Origin: Phymatolithon calcareum
Taxonomy: Eukaryota > Rhodophyta > Florideophyceae > Hapalidiales
DNA length: 64,000 nt
NCBI GenBank assembly: GCA_977006965.1
Contig: OZ345352.1
Location: 2,480,001-2,544,000 of the forward strand
Direction of reading: 5' to 3'
Below are positions 1 through 9,784 of this stretch, one piece after another. Position 1 is the stretch's first letter. Each line of letters opens with the position of its first letter. Both the position numbers and the translations under genes were made by a program. Below the pieces are notes generated by a model. It was not told the DNA's origin and did no database searches. It saw nothing but the letters and a program-made list of their open reading frames with translations.

Positions 1-187
1 ATAACGCGATTAGAAAGGTGCCGACTTTCCTCAAGTTGGGACACATGGTACCTTCTCAATAAATCCTCTTAATTACGTGTAATGATAAGCGGCTGTCTAG
101 CTGAAATCATAACGAGTAGTAGTTTTTGCAAGGGTGCCGATTTAGCGAATTTTGCAACCTTTTTCGGTCCATGCAGCGAATTTCCTC
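1..187. other. Left edge, no feature recognised
   Basis: AT-rich sequence at the left edge of the window. It does not match the paralogous region upstream of 35149, so the homology between the two long units begins at about position 188. I see no coding frame or repeat here. Confidence 0.4.
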
Positions 188-343
188 GTTTAGATATTCT
201 ATATTCGAGTAGTCAGTAATCCTTTGTTTCGTTAAAATTTCATGAGAAACCGATTTGGGACAGGCATTTTATATACAAAAAATCGAGGATATTCAAATCG
301 AGGATATTCAAAAATCGGAGATTCAAAAATCGAGGATCGACTG
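188..343. mobile_element. 3' end of a pogo/Tigger-type MITE (partial copy)
   Basis: This stretch matches the right half of the MITE at 34794-35290, including the repeated sub-terminal motif AAATCGAGGATATTC and the terminal GAGGATCGACTG. The left half is missing: homology stops at about 188. The flanking TA seen in the other copy is altered here (GA at 344-345). It forms the left border of unit A1. The assignment rests on similarity to the better copy. Confidence 0.6.
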
Positions 344-674
344 GACCAACCGAAAAAAGACCGTTCCGTGTTTGCAAAAACCTTCTACTGTACAGTACAG
401 TACGTAGTCTGTGCTAGAAGCCAACCATAATATGCCAAATTCTTATCTTATGATACAATCGTTCATGACCAGAAACCAAATCTGAGTATCTCATATCATA
501 GACCGGAGACGGCCGAGCAGAGGTCGTTGTTCTTGTTCCAAACATGGACGCTCAACACGCAAGCAAGCACCGCTGCGAATAATCAACATCCGTGCATGCT
601 CACTCGTTTCTGAGACGAGTGGCTATGTTCATTTCGATACCCCGCCATGGATCGGTTGCACCAGATTTTTGGCA

Positions 675-851
675 CGTTTCACATCTCCCAGTATGAAGAA
701 AAAGCAACCGGCTTTTACCGCCGCTTACATAACTCTCGCAACTTCAACTAGTCGAAATCGCGTCGTGATTTCGACCAGTTGTAGTCGCGAGAGTTATGTA
801 AGCGGCGGTAAAAGCCGGTTGCTTTTTCTTCATACTGGGAGATGTGAAACG
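675..851. repeat. 177 bp near-perfect palindrome
   Basis: The sequence from CGTTTCACATCTCCC reads almost identically as its reverse complement ending at 851, with a centre near 763 of only about 7 unpaired bases. Only a few mismatches separate the arms. The A2 copy (35635-35788) has the same structure but has lost the outermost ~30 bp of each arm. It could extrude as a long cruciform or encode a long hairpin RNA. Confidence 0.9.
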
Positions 852-862
852 GCGCCTCTATG

Positions 863-1130
863 GCATGTGCGGTGAGGGAGGAAGACTTTAATCTCGTACA
901 TCAGTTGGCATTTGCTCTCTGCAATCGTGGTAGAAGGCATGTAGCATTAGACTGAGTCCACTTTTTCCGACGTTCTCTTCCATGCGAAATATGGGCTCTA
1001 GCCAATTCCATCGCCGATATCTGGCGCGCATGACGACGTCGAGTAAAGTTTCTCGGGCATCTTCTGTCACTGTTCGTCCAGTTATCTTGGATAGCAATTT
1101 TGATGCAGTTGACTTCAGCTTCCGTTAGAC
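863..1130 (-). pseudogene. LINE reverse transcriptase C-terminal remnant
   Basis: Minus-strand translation gives the typical tail of a non-LTR retrotransposon RT: an ESWKMTEQV-like stretch, then KITGRT, then RARYRRWNWL and a degenerate RMEEN motif. These equal the YG.E.W, RI.G.. and R.RWLGH.LRM motifs of LINE RT ends. Only about 90 codons survive, and catalytic motifs are absent. A near-identical piece is at 35806-36095. A different LINE copy with the same domain is at 20673-21209. It is a dead 5'-truncated fragment carried inside unit A. Confidence 0.65.
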
Positions 1131-1331
1131 TTGCTCGGTCATTTTCCAGGACTCACACTTACTGAATCAATCTGGTGGAGCAATGCTTTGGTCGTGCGCG
1201 GAGATGAATTTATCGTGAACGCATCGCTGACGGTCGGAGTTGTCTCCCTCCATTCGACGTGCAAGTTTTTTCGGCCGTCCATGCGGTTCGCACAGGTCGA
1301 AACTACCTCTCAGTCGTGAAATCATCGCTTC

Positions 1332-1763
1332 GTGGTTCATCAGCAGCAGCAGTCTCGTGGACAGGCGGAACAGACAGCCACTGATGTATGGAGTAGTGAT
1401 GCCGAACTTGTCGGACCTGAAGAACAAGTCATGTGCCACGATGTGCACTTAAATGCAGTTGGATACTGCGTCCAAGCGACGTCCATCAGAATGAGGCCAT
1501 CGATGAGATTGTGCAAAGGGGAATCGCAGACTCCGGTGACACTGGGTTCATCAAGACACTGTATTGGTATCACAGCGGAAATTGAGCCTTTTGCGCTCCA
1601 ACGCATTGTATCATCATCGCAGATGGGCCCTGATGTCGAAAATGAGTGCGAACAACTCACACGTGCACTTGGTAGAGAAGTACGAATCAAGGAGGTCATG
1701 AGGGATCAGACTACGCTACGTTTGAAAACCGTTCGAAAAGTGAGCCCTGTTACTCCTAGATAA
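1332..1763 (+). pseudogene. LINE 3'-terminal ORF remnant (143 codons)
   Basis: The frame runs open for 143 codons and ends just before an AAATAAATCCTCAAATAAA-type tail. Its C-terminal half (ITAEIEPFALQRIVSS, then ECEQLTRALGREVRIKEV) matches the region downstream of the LINE RT at 23490-23700 (ITAVIELVALQRTLASS, LTGALIGRELRIKSV), including the A-rich 3' end. I infer that this is the 3' end of the same LINE family. The A2 copy (36269-36520 and onward) is broken by indels. The domain itself is not one I recognise. Confidence 0.5.
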
Positions 1764-1841
1764 GGCGTTGGGAGCTTTTAAATAAATCCTCAAATAAACT
1801 CATGACACCGCAGAGCAGTACGTCTCCCATGCAGAAATCCA

Positions 1842-2239
1842 TTGCGTTTGCAGCCGTTGAAAAAGAGAGTTCTGCTGATGCGGATTGGTGAGTTTAAAAA
1901 CTCACCCAGCGTGCCGCTCGACCTGGTGAGCCGCGTCCGCTTCGTGCAATTGCAGCCGGCCAACAAAGCCCGTCTGGTCCATGTGCCCCAGTATCATACC
2001 GCGGTGAGATTACACGTGGATCAACCAAAGTCAACAAAGTAGAATTCATCCCCGACGAAGAGGACCTTATCGTTCCGCAGACCAGCTCAGGTGTATTTGC
2101 GATGGTTGCAAACAACGCGGCCTATAAGATGCGGAGGCGGGAGTGCAAGAATAAGAGATACTTTCAGCAGGCTTACAAAGGGCGTCAGCGTCAATTTCTG
2201 CATGCGTCAGACAACTCGATTGGAGTCGCGGGGCAATAA
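1842..2239 (+). pseudogene. Conserved basic ORF family, RRRECKNKRYF type (copy A1)
   Basis: Two adjacent frames together make a conserved product. The first (1842-2042) ends in a stop next to PKSTK. The second continues with VEFIPDEEDLIVP, VFAMVANNAAYK, then RRRECKNKRYFQQAYKG and RQRQFLH, ending at 2239. The same peptide recurs at 36777-37200, 44735-44957 and 49180-49355, and in decayed form at 3660-3850. Differences between copies fall largely at third codon positions or are conservative. It is rich in Arg and Lys, so nucleic-acid binding is possible, but I recognise no domain. This copy is broken by a frameshift between the two halves. Confidence 0.55.
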
Positions 2240-2672
2240 GTCGCTACCTCAAGCCGTCTCGGCGGCTCAAGTCGTGCGGCTGAAATCTCGAAGAAGACTG
2301 GAACTTCATTAAACGGTTGGACATTTAGACGTAATGATGTTTGATAGCGGTGTATTGGGAACGGTTGTGCATCGTCGGTGAGAAAGCGATCGAAAATTTC
2401 GTTCTTGACCTTTGTATGAAAACGAGAAAAACGGCTTCAATCCACTATCAGTGGCATTTTGCTCGTTGTGGGACATTGTGAGCAGAACCTCGCCGTTTTA
2501 ATTTGGTCTAATACTCTAAATGACCGTTCCCAATAGACCGCTGTCAAACATCATTACGTCTCAATGTCCAACCGTCGAATGAAGTTCCAGTCTTCTTCGA
2601 GAGGTAGCGACTTATTGTCCGCGACTTCAATCGAGTTGTCTGACACATACAGAAATTGCCGCGACGCCCTTT
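2178..2672. repeat. Inverted repeat, arms ~150-180 bp, spacer ~170 bp
   Basis: The left arm (about 2178-2360) includes the end of the RRRECKNKRYF ORF and the motif GACGTAATGATGTTTGATAG. It returns inverted at about 2528-2672 with small differences (an extra block in the left arm). The A2 unit keeps the same arrangement at about 37110-37630. The C copies have only the left-arm orientation, so the inverted copy was gained before A1 and A2 split. Confidence 0.75.
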
Positions 2673-3660
2673 GGACATGGGAAGCACGTTCGCCAACCCC
2701 CCCCCCCTCCTTGCCAGCTCATCCCACGCGAAATCCCGCAGTGTGGTAAGGAGTGCGCATCAGCTTACCTGCAAGCATAAATCATGCGCGCTGAACCGCC
2801 TTAACCGATCGCCGCCACGCCTAACCCATGCACTGCCCTTCGCGCCCTGCTGCGCAGCGGAATGCAGTTGCAGACAATACCGCTCTGCCGCCCTTTGCGA
2901 GCTCGTTTCACCACACCCATTCCACCGTAACATCGGTTCGCTCCGCAAACGAGCCACCCAGCACCGCCGCGCTCCCCACACTCCTTTCTCCCGCTTACTG
3001 ACGCCGAATTGCTTGGGCACCATGAGTGCATCGCAATCTATGCAAGGTGATCACCCGCTAGCCCATTGTTGCCGATCTCCACGTCAAGTGCGAGCATTTC
3101 TCTCGCACGCTACGCTTGCAACCATCGTCGCCTCAGTGCTGCATGCGCACCACTTGCTGTCCGCGCCGCAGGGAAGGTGCGCCAACCCTGACACGTCCAG
3201 CACAGTGTATGGCGCCGTCCATTTGCTACTCGCGGCTGCGAAAGACGCGCCCAGACGACTGAGCACACGTGCTGTACAAACGCCAGGGAAGACTCTGCTG
3301 TGTTCTCGTTAAAAGTTGATTGCAATGTCGCCAATTCGCTCAACTTCTCCGACCCCATGAATCCAACTCTTGAATATTGTTTTGTCATATCGAAGCCGCC
3401 GACGACAACGCCATCGCAACCGTCGAAAGCTTCTGAAGCGCTTCCCGGTTTTCGGCAAGTTTATCGACCACAGCAGAAGCGAAGCGAATAATGATAAGGT
3501 GCGGTTCCTCTGCAACCAATTCGCGACAGCAACTAACCACGACCGCATTCTCGTGCAATTTGCGTACCAAGACCCTCCCGTTGAAACATTTAATTCTCAT
3601 GACGTGGACCTCACCGTCCTGCCAGCCCCATGAGATTTATTTTTGCACTGGCTGCATTCA
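2673..3660. repeat. Second, more decayed half of unit A1
   Basis: This block is homologous to 44100-44650 in C1 and 48560-49090 in C2 but more diverged. Several frames are open by composition (for example 2656-3312 on the plus strand), but none is conserved as protein across copies, so I do not call a gene. It leads into a decayed relative of the RRRECKNKRYF ORF near 3660-3850. There, the residues aligning to RRREC..., an internal stop, and YGGRQWQFL can be followed. Confidence 0.45.
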
Positions 3661-3850
3661 GCGCGACGTACCGACCTTTGGAGGCAATCATGCAACAATG
3701 AGTGACAGCTTCCGCGAGCGTACGGAGGGCGCCAGTGGCAATTCCTGTGTGTGCCGTACAACTCGAATGAAGTTGCTACCGAACAAGCTCGGCCACTCTC
3801 GAACAAGACTACGATATCATTCGAAGGCAGGAAGACACTCTAGTTCTTGT

Positions 3851-3935
3851 CGTTGTAAAAGAAGAGCTGAAGCTTCAGACGCGAGAAACGTGTGCTGTTT
3901 CTCGCGACTGCAGATTCAGCTCTTCTTTTAAAACG
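3851..3935. repeat. Palindrome, ~39 bp arms
   Basis: The left arm 3851-3889 (GTTGTAAAAGAAGAGCTGAA...) pairs with 3897-3935 with about four mismatches and a 7 nt loop. The A2 copy at 38766-38856 is a better palindrome (about two mismatches over 42 bp). No such palindrome is seen at the matching place in C1 or C2. Confidence 0.85.
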
Positions 3936-4184
3936 ATGGTGCAGGGTGTGGCATATTCTGCACAGAAATCCCCCGTTTTTATCTCGTCTAGTACTATCGA
4001 GGATACGACTACACGTCTAGCATCATTCAACTCCCAAAACAAAAAACGGTTTGCAAATCCAAAAGCGCTCGCTACCAGGCAGAAACAGCCGCGCGCGGCA
4101 CGCTTGGAACGGTACTCTGCGGGATTCTGCTTCCGCCCCTTGTCATGCCGTCCGAAACAGTTGTCCCATATCGTGGCGGCAAGA

Positions 4185-4790
4185 TTACCCATTTGTCTTC
4201 TGAAACATTACTTCTGCAGCTGTTGCTAGCCGGTCACATTGGTGCGGCCTACATTCTTCGCCGTCGGGGGCAGAAGGAGCGGCGGTATGGCATCCACAGG
4301 GTCTTGCGGGAGCGAGTGTCGAATTGGTGGCGGGTTTGTCGGTCTCCTTGCGCCCGTCACCGGCGAGGCAAACGGGCCATGCGGCGCGTTGTAAGGCAAG
4401 GAAGGCATGGTGAGTATATAGTGTGTGATTGCGCGGAAATTTGAAAGTAGAGTAGACTGCTTGACTTCCTTCATGTGCGCCATCGTCGAGGCTAGCTCTC
4501 CTTAAGTGCAGAATGAGAGAGGCCTGAGCGTTGTAATCCATCATACGCACAGAGACCTCGCCCTCCAGCAATCACTGATTGTGTGCCCGTGTGCGGTCTG
4601 CGGTTACCTTTGGAATCTGGCAGCGAGGAACGTCCAAACTGTGTGTTGAATGCGAGCTATATTTTTTCTCGGTGCGCGCGCAAGGCAGTGACACAGCTGG
4701 CGAGTGCAGGGTGTTTTCGTTTGATGTAAACGTGTAGTCAGTGACGCGTGAATAATTACACACGCAGTGGGGAGATGTGGTCGACAGCAC
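4185..4790 (-). pseudogene. Conserved ORF1 of the repeat family (copy A1)
   Basis: Read on the minus strand, 4790-4572 and 4571-4185 form one frame separated by a single TGA. The frame continues through LLEGEVSVRMMD, ASLILHLRRASLDD and HEGSQ. Matching peptides occur in A2 (39103-39705), C1 (about 45600-46096) and, with a 1 nt shift, in C2 and D. Alignment of the copies (VR-SL----R-RLDD-LLEGSQ) supports this as an ancestral coding frame. Its 3' half overlaps ORF2 in another frame. Function unknown; no membrane segment or known motif is obvious. Confidence 0.4.
4226..4483 (-). CDS. Proline-rich small protein, ORF2 family (copy A1, 85 codons)
   Basis: This is one of seven copies in the window of a small proline-rich frame. 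The core is MPSLPY, then a Pro/Gly stretch, PTNPPPIR, PQDPV, and a PP-containing tail ending at a conserved stop. Here the frame also opens 25 codons upstream (MAHMKEVKQ...), giving 85 codons. Relative to D it lacks two codons before the stop, an in-frame change. The segment NFR-IT----LTMPSLPY is conserved upstream of the internal Met in A, C and D. The product and role are unknown. The frame overlaps ORF1. Conservation of frame, start and stop is the evidence that it is or was translated. Confidence 0.5.
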   Translation of the reverse strand: MAHMKEVKQSTLLSNFRAITHYILTMPSLPYNAPHGPFASPVTGARRPTNPPPIRHSLPQDPVDAIPPLLLPPTAKNVGRTNVTG

Positions 4791-5227
4791 GATGCCGGGG
4801 AACCTCGGTGCTCATGAATGTGACGTGCCAAAGCGTCGTCTTTCCAAGGGACGAATCCATGTCCAGAATCGTCTGTAGCGCCAGCTCCACGGAGAACAAG
4901 ACAATTATTTTTCGCTTGGCAAACGAGTGTGCCAGCGCACTTCTCAGCATTCTATGGTAGGAATGATCTCGGAGAAAATATTATTGAATCTCTCGGCTTG
5001 CTTCCACTATGATACAGTACAGTGCTTATTTCGTTCTCATCTCAATGAATCAGTAAAAGTTGAAGTAATAAAACCTTTCTCGACGGCAGTTTAAGCTGTG
5101 GAGGACAAAACTAGGACTTGTCGAATGTCTCCCGTTGTGTTGCAGCTCTGCAACATCCAACCAATGCGCGCAATGGATCACAAGGCAGAGGGATGGCAAT
5201 AACTGTTACGCTGAGTCTCGAGTTTGT

Positions 5228-5749
5228 TCATGATGCACTGTCATGATAGATTTCTAACACCCTTCTATTTTGAAACGAAAACACCAGCTCTGAGTCGCCA
5301 CCACGCTCTCGCGACGCATGTACCTGAGGATGTGATTCATTGCAGATCGACATGATGTCCACTGGGGAAAGAATAACAAGGAGCCATGTGAGCATTTTGC
5401 TGATGAAAATGAATTGCGTGCGAAAACCAGCGGCAAAGTGCCGAATGCCTCGGCTGCATCCAAATTTCAAACAGATGCGGCCCATTATGCGCTGCATCTC
5501 GTGCACCAGGATCCACGCCACTGTGATGAATATGCTCTGCGCATCGCTGTTACAGTGGATCACGGTCTGGGTTGTGAGTGGACCTGCAACATAATGAAAT
5601 GGGTTATTGGTCAGTCGGATGAGGGACTGGTCTCCGGACTTAGCCTTAGACTTGCGTGCGCTTGTGGAGTGCAAGTATGGCTCTGTCCGGTAAAAGGCCG
5701 TTGACGTGTTTCTCCCGATAGTTGAATCAGCGTGTCTTGTAACTTCCAC
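5228..5749 (-). pseudogene. ORF0 of the repeat family, unknown (copy A1)
   Basis: This is a 173-codon minus-strand frame. Its first part (GDQSLIRLTNNPFHYVAG) matches the 238-codon frame in A2 (39973-40689). A deletion relative to A2 removes the middle and shifts the rest out of frame. C1 retains the A2-like segment DAADNAEHIHH followed by VDAG. I do not recognise the protein. The opposite strand is also open here, so the coding strand is not certain. Confidence 0.3.
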
Positions 5750-5900
5750 TCCCGACGGATTTGAGCCGCACTACAAGTCAAGATTCCACCTCAAACTACT
5801 GTACTGCAGAGCTCAGCTGGGACTGCGCTGTCTCGAACGATTCGTTTGTTTGAGCGGCACCAACACGACACTGTATTTCGGGACTTGTATCTCAAATCTG

Positions 5901-5970
5901 AAAAAATCTTGATTGATACTGTGCAGTATCTCATATATGAGATACTGCACAGTATCAATCAAGATTTTTT
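5901..5970. repeat. 70 bp perfect palindrome
   Basis: The sequence reads AAAAAATCTTGATTGATACT... and is its own reverse complement over 35+35 bp with no loop. The matching site in A2 (about 41246-41280) contains only one arm, so this palindrome arose in A1 after duplication. Confidence 0.95.
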
Positions 5971-6010
5971 TGAGACCATCATAGATCTATAGATCTATGA
6001 TGGTCTCAAA
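5969..6010. repeat. 42 bp perfect palindrome abutting the first
   Basis: TTTGAGACCATCATAGATCT is followed immediately by its inverse over 21+21 bp. A2 has a single arm directly joined to the single arm of the neighbouring palindrome. In A1, each side of that junction has therefore been inverted and duplicated back-to-back. Confidence 0.95.
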
Positions 6011-6097
6011 TTATAGAATTTAGTTAAATGTATGTCACTAATATCTCAAGCAGCGCATTGATCCGTAAATTTACCTTCTCAGTTTCCTCTGGTCATC

Positions 6098-6113
6098 AGT
6101 GAACCTTAATTGT
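6098..6113. repeat. Left 16 bp target-site duplication of the B-X-B insertion
   Basis: AGTGAACCTTAATTGT is repeated exactly at 13451-13466, immediately outside the ends of the two B repeats. Confidence 0.85.
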
Positions 6114-6149
6114 GATTGGAGATTACTGTATCATACTGTACAGTATACT

Positions 6150-6178
6150 GTATTTTTGATCCGGAGGATCAAAAATAC
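6150..6178. repeat. 29 bp palindrome present in B1 only
   Basis: GTATTTTTGATCC, 3 nt, then its exact inverse. The B2 site has a single arm (AATTTTGATCC at about 11540). Confidence 0.9.
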
Positions 6179-6887
6179 TACTACTGTAAATTGGCCAATT
6201 TCCCCAGCATTGCAAACCATTATTCCGACACTTCAAGCAGTAATAATGTCGTCCCGCCGATAGACTGCAGATGTATCTCCTGGAAGGGAATTTTCCGTCA
6301 TGTCCCCGACGGTGAGCTCGAAGCCCTGCTGATCTCAACCCTGCAAGTAAGCACATCTTGCCAAACTTTTGTCCAAATGCTGTGCATGTCGTCCACCGAT
6401 CAATCAACTGTCGGTTCCACTTTTCTGACTGTGCCGTGGTTCCAAAATGTGCTCTAAACATACCGGACACCTCATTCCCAGTTTCATCAAATTCGGCAAT
6501 TCGCGAAACAAACCGACTCCCTACAGCTTGTTGAATCGTGCCTACATCTCGCCAGAAGGTTTGTCCTGACGTAAACAGCTCGGACTAATATGTCTTACGC
6601 GTCAACATCTCACGAAAGCGCTGTTGTATTCGCGGCTTTTATCTCCTATTTCCACATTCCTGTTGTCGTCCACCGATCGCAGCTGGAGAAAATACATGCT
6701 CACACGGTCCACGATTGCAAGTTTGCAGGAATGTTGGCAGCGTCCCATCATTACAGCTCAAAGCCCCCTCTGCGTCACTATTTAACACGCATCCCCACAT
6801 TGACGACATACTGCCCTTGACGGAAGTGAAGAAGGAACCCGGCGTAAGACCAAGAAGCTAAGAGGAATCACACAACGAAGACTGAAG

Positions 6888-7076
6888 ATGCCGTCCTTGC
6901 ATAACCCCCCGGTACATGGGCCGTTTTCCACGCCAGTAACGGGCCCACAGAGACCGACAAATCCGCCGCCACTTGGACGCTGGAGCCCACAGGACCCCGT
7001 TCCGGACATACCGACACTCATTCTGCCCCCGCCGGCACGGAATACAGACTGCACCTATGACGATATGGCCAAGTAG
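6888..7076 (+). CDS. Proline-rich small protein, ORF2 family (copy B1, 62 codons)
   Basis: The product is 62 residues: MPSLHNPP, GPFSTPVTG, PTNPPPLGRW, PQDPVPDIP and a tail LPPPARN...DDMAK before TAG. It differs from B2 at five residues, and from the C-type copies by about 30% of residues, yet keeps length, start and stop. ORF1 is riddled with stops in the B copies while this frame stays open, which argues that ORF2 is the constrained frame. High Pro content (about a quarter) and a net basic middle suggest an extended, possibly SH3/WW-binding-type peptide. Function unknown. Confidence 0.55.
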   Translation: MPSLHNPPVHGPFSTPVTGPQRPTNPPPLGRWSPQDPVPDIPTLILPPPARNTDCTYDDMAK

Positions 7077-7081
7077 ATACC

Positions 7082-7520
7082 TTACGGGAGAAGACGCAAC
7101 GCCGGCGACGGTCCCCAAGTGTTCAGTGGAATAAACATGTCCTGAATCAGGTACGTGCACAAGAACCCCCACCGGAATTCCGTTGCAACGGTGCGGGACG
7201 CGCGTCGGGGGACATCGCTGTCCGTCACCCGTCTTCTCCTTCTGTTAGGCATTGGATGGATCGACAGTCCCAGCAACATCTCCGATTGTGCTCGACAAAA
7301 TAAAAATGGCAGCGATATTAACGTGCAAAATGGAGCCGTGCAGCCGGTGATATTTCTCGCGACTGAACATAGGTCTCTTCTTCCGTAATGACGAACCAGA
7401 GTGTCCACCTCTTTCGCATCGCCAACGTAGAATTGCGCCAGGTCGACATCTGTCGAAGATCGTTTTGTCTGCTCTTCTGACAGCGGAGTGATACTGTAGT
7501 CTTGATTGAGTACGCCCCAT
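7082..7520 (-). other. Open minus-strand frames in B1, weak coding evidence
   Basis: Frames of 108 and 91 codons (7082-7408 and 7245-7520) are open on the minus strand. In B2 the corresponding frame runs 226 codons (12419-13099), so B1 has lost it through changes near 7400-7520. The two B copies differ mostly by scattered changes and a divergent patch near 7480-7560. I cannot name a product. Confidence 0.25.
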
Positions 7521-8105
7521 GTCTCGAGCCTCAGGATCTGAGCGACAGTGGAAAAAAGGTTAGCGAGATGTATTCAAGGTAATTGAAACAACCGTCGTCT
7601 GTGCGCGTCGTTCGCCGCCACAAGTGTGAACGGGCGAGAGCATTCGCGTCCTGCCATTCCTGTTTCATTAAGCTGAACATCGACGGACTCTGTTTCCGCA
7701 ATAATGCGTGCCGCACGAAACAGGTCTCCCTCCACAAAATTCACAGCACAGCAAGTGGTGCACGTGCTGCCCTTCGGCAGCACCGGATGAAAGAGAAGAG
7801 CGGTGAATGCAGTGCTCGCACTCGAAGGCTAGATCGCAATTTATCGCAACACCATGCTGGTCGTCCTCCTAACGTAGCGAGAATGCGTGATTAAGATCGG
7901 CGGCCTAGCGCCTCGCGTACAGCCAAATCAATCCGGCGTCAAGGAGGAAAGTGCCCATCCCTTCTGGTGGTGCGTATGCAGCGCGGCCCCGAAGTTGTGA
8001 CGGGAATCGGTGCCGTGAAACGAACAATGCGGGGACTGATAAACCGCGGTCGAGACCGCGACGAGATGAATCGCCAAGGGTGAAAAGGGGTGAGGTGCGG
8101 CCGAG

Positions 8106-9784
8106 GGCAGGCGTCCCCATCGCGGCTCACACGCCATCACATGAGAGGTATCATAATATGAAAATCATAGCTGCTGAATTTTGTTCTAAATTTTAAGGTT
8201 TACAGAAAATTCGACATCTGATTAGCGTCCATGCTGGAGCAAAGGTTAATGAATTAAATTTGCAAACTTTTTTGAATCCGTTTTACGGCGCATTTTCAAC
8301 ACGTATACATACGTATTCAATTAATTTCCTTCTTTTTTCCTCTTTCAATTTAAAAAATGAAAGAGAGGAAATTTTGGCTCAGTATTGCCTTGGGAAGCAA
8401 TATCGTGCTACACTCACCTGCTCGAAATCAAATTGTCGCAGACAGAAGCTGTAGATTAAACCCGAAAAATAGAATATTGGACACATCGATAAAGATAACG
8501 CAGAGTAAGGGGATGGGACGTACCTTTGTTGACCCTCACAGATATCACTGCCGCATGTCAGAAAATTACTATAAATCTATTTACAAAAGTTGTACAATTA
8601 TCAAACACAGAAGATGCTCTTGAACCAATTCAAAAGGCCTATGAAGATGTACCTAAAATGGGTTTTAAGCTCTTAGCTCTGAAGACTACAAGAAAACTTT
8701 GCGCAAGAAATCAAGGACCATCCTTGGTCTCGCTTACGTGGGGAGTGTAGCAAACCCACGCCTGAGGTCAGTTGATTGTGGATTGAAGTGAAGACTCTTG
8801 CCTCTTCCGATGAGGAGGCCTGTCTAGGTTGGTGTTTATTGCCATTTGGTGAACGATGATGTAATCGTGTGGTTCACCTTGACCTAGTTACATGTTACTA
8901 AAAAAGGCAAACGGTGGGTATGCCTTGAAAGAATGCTACTTATTACGTGCCCTGTGCACCAGACACGTTTTACGAGGTGCCTACTATGGGATAGACAACA
9001 AAATCGTCTACAGGAGTGAGATGAACGACATTGTCACCATCGACCCAGGGGCTCAATATCGGGTCCTTCCAATCTACCGGTCGTCACTGCCGGCATCGTG
9101 TTGTGAACGACACTTCGAATAGGAACCAACTGATTACTCACAGACATAGGCCAGCAATCAACGCGCCGCTTAGTCTATGTCAGTTAGTGCTCTACCTTTT
9201 TGCAGGCTGTACAATCGCTCTCTTCCGCCCTTTTTTAAGCCGGGATCCTTATTAGCATGCTCTGAACGTCAAAGAGCCATCGATCTATAGAGACTGCATC
9301 AAGTTATTGCGGATAAACTTTTCAAGGTTGACATCGAGGATCGAAAAAGCAGCAGTAATATCTATTACTTTAACTTAAGCACCATGAGCCCTCTACTCAA
9401 CTTCTAAACATCTAGTCATAGTTCTGTACTGCGTTCGAATCGGGAGATCATGGCTAGCGAAGTTCTAATCGACGTGTCCATGCACCATAATTGGCCTGTA
9501 GTCTTCTTTAGGCGCTGCCTTCGATGGCCATCTTTTTCATCTTCACAGCTGTTTCAATCTTGCTATCTGGGTAGAATTGAGTAAAGAACTTGTCGAGCAA
9601 ATTCACACTCTCCCGAGCATCCTCTCTATGAGTGAATATGAAATGTTCCTGCAGTGTCGCAATGCTGCGCGCATCTTTCTCAGGGCGAGCGAAAACAGCA
9701 TCTGCGAACACCATTCCTCCTCCGCGTTTGGAAAAAAGCTGGAAAAAAACTTACTTCTCTATTATTTCTCTCCAGAATGCCCGC
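8106..9784. other. Interior X of the composite insertion, mostly unassigned
   Basis: Single-copy sequence within the window. Two short frames look protein-like: 8526-8750 on the plus strand (74 codons, ...LSNTEDALEPIQKAYEDV...) and 9508-9714 on the minus strand (listed separately). I see no terminal repeats, RT or transposase motif in the rest. Confidence 0.4.
9508..9714 (-). CDS. Hypothetical ORF, possible exon or remnant (68+ codons)
   Basis: The minus-strand frame reads RPEKDARSIATLQEHFIF, then HREDARESVNLLDKFFTQFY, and ends AIEGSA. It extends several codons upstream of the first Met (SKRGGG). The amino-acid composition is protein-like (amphipathic, charged, no low complexity), unlike most frames here. 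It lies just outside the recognisable 3' end of the TA-element at 9785-9980 and may belong to it. I do not recognise the family. Confidence 0.35.
   Translation of the reverse strand: MVFADAVFARPEKDARSIATLQEHFIFTHREDARESVNLLDKFFTQFYPDSKIETAVKMKKMAIEGSA

Larger units (their letters stand above)
188..6097. repeat. Long repeat unit A1 (paralogue of A2 at 35149-41390)
   Basis: About 5.9 kb is collinear with 35149-41390 at high identity. Both copies share LINE scraps, a large palindrome, conserved small ORFs on both strands and the same order of blocks. Differences are point changes, short indels, and palindromes present in one copy only (5901-6010 here, 35339-35392 in A2). More diverged relatives are C1 (43442-47640), C2 (48111-51900) and D (57400-59600). 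B1 and B2 carry the homologous block in the opposite orientation. The unit's identity is unknown. The repeated, degenerate coding frames suggest an old mobile element or an amplified gene cluster. Confidence 0.85.
6114..8105. repeat. Terminal direct repeat B1
   Basis: Collinear with 11527-13450. From about 6468 onward the two copies are nearly identical. The first ~350 bp are clearly more diverged, and B1 alone has the palindrome at 6150-6178. The block is homologous, in inverted orientation, to the middle of units A, C and D. Confidence 0.85.

Noticed and set aside
2656-3312. 218-codon plus-strand ORF in A1 (189 codons in A2)
   Set aside because: Long and Cys/His-rich, but the frame is not conserved in C1 or C2, both strands are open, and composition is GC-biased. 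Treated as a composition effect.
6800-6890. A short intron joining ORF1 to ORF2 (GTAAGA in B copies)
   Set aside because: The GT position is not shared by A, C and D, so overlapping ORFs explain the pattern better.
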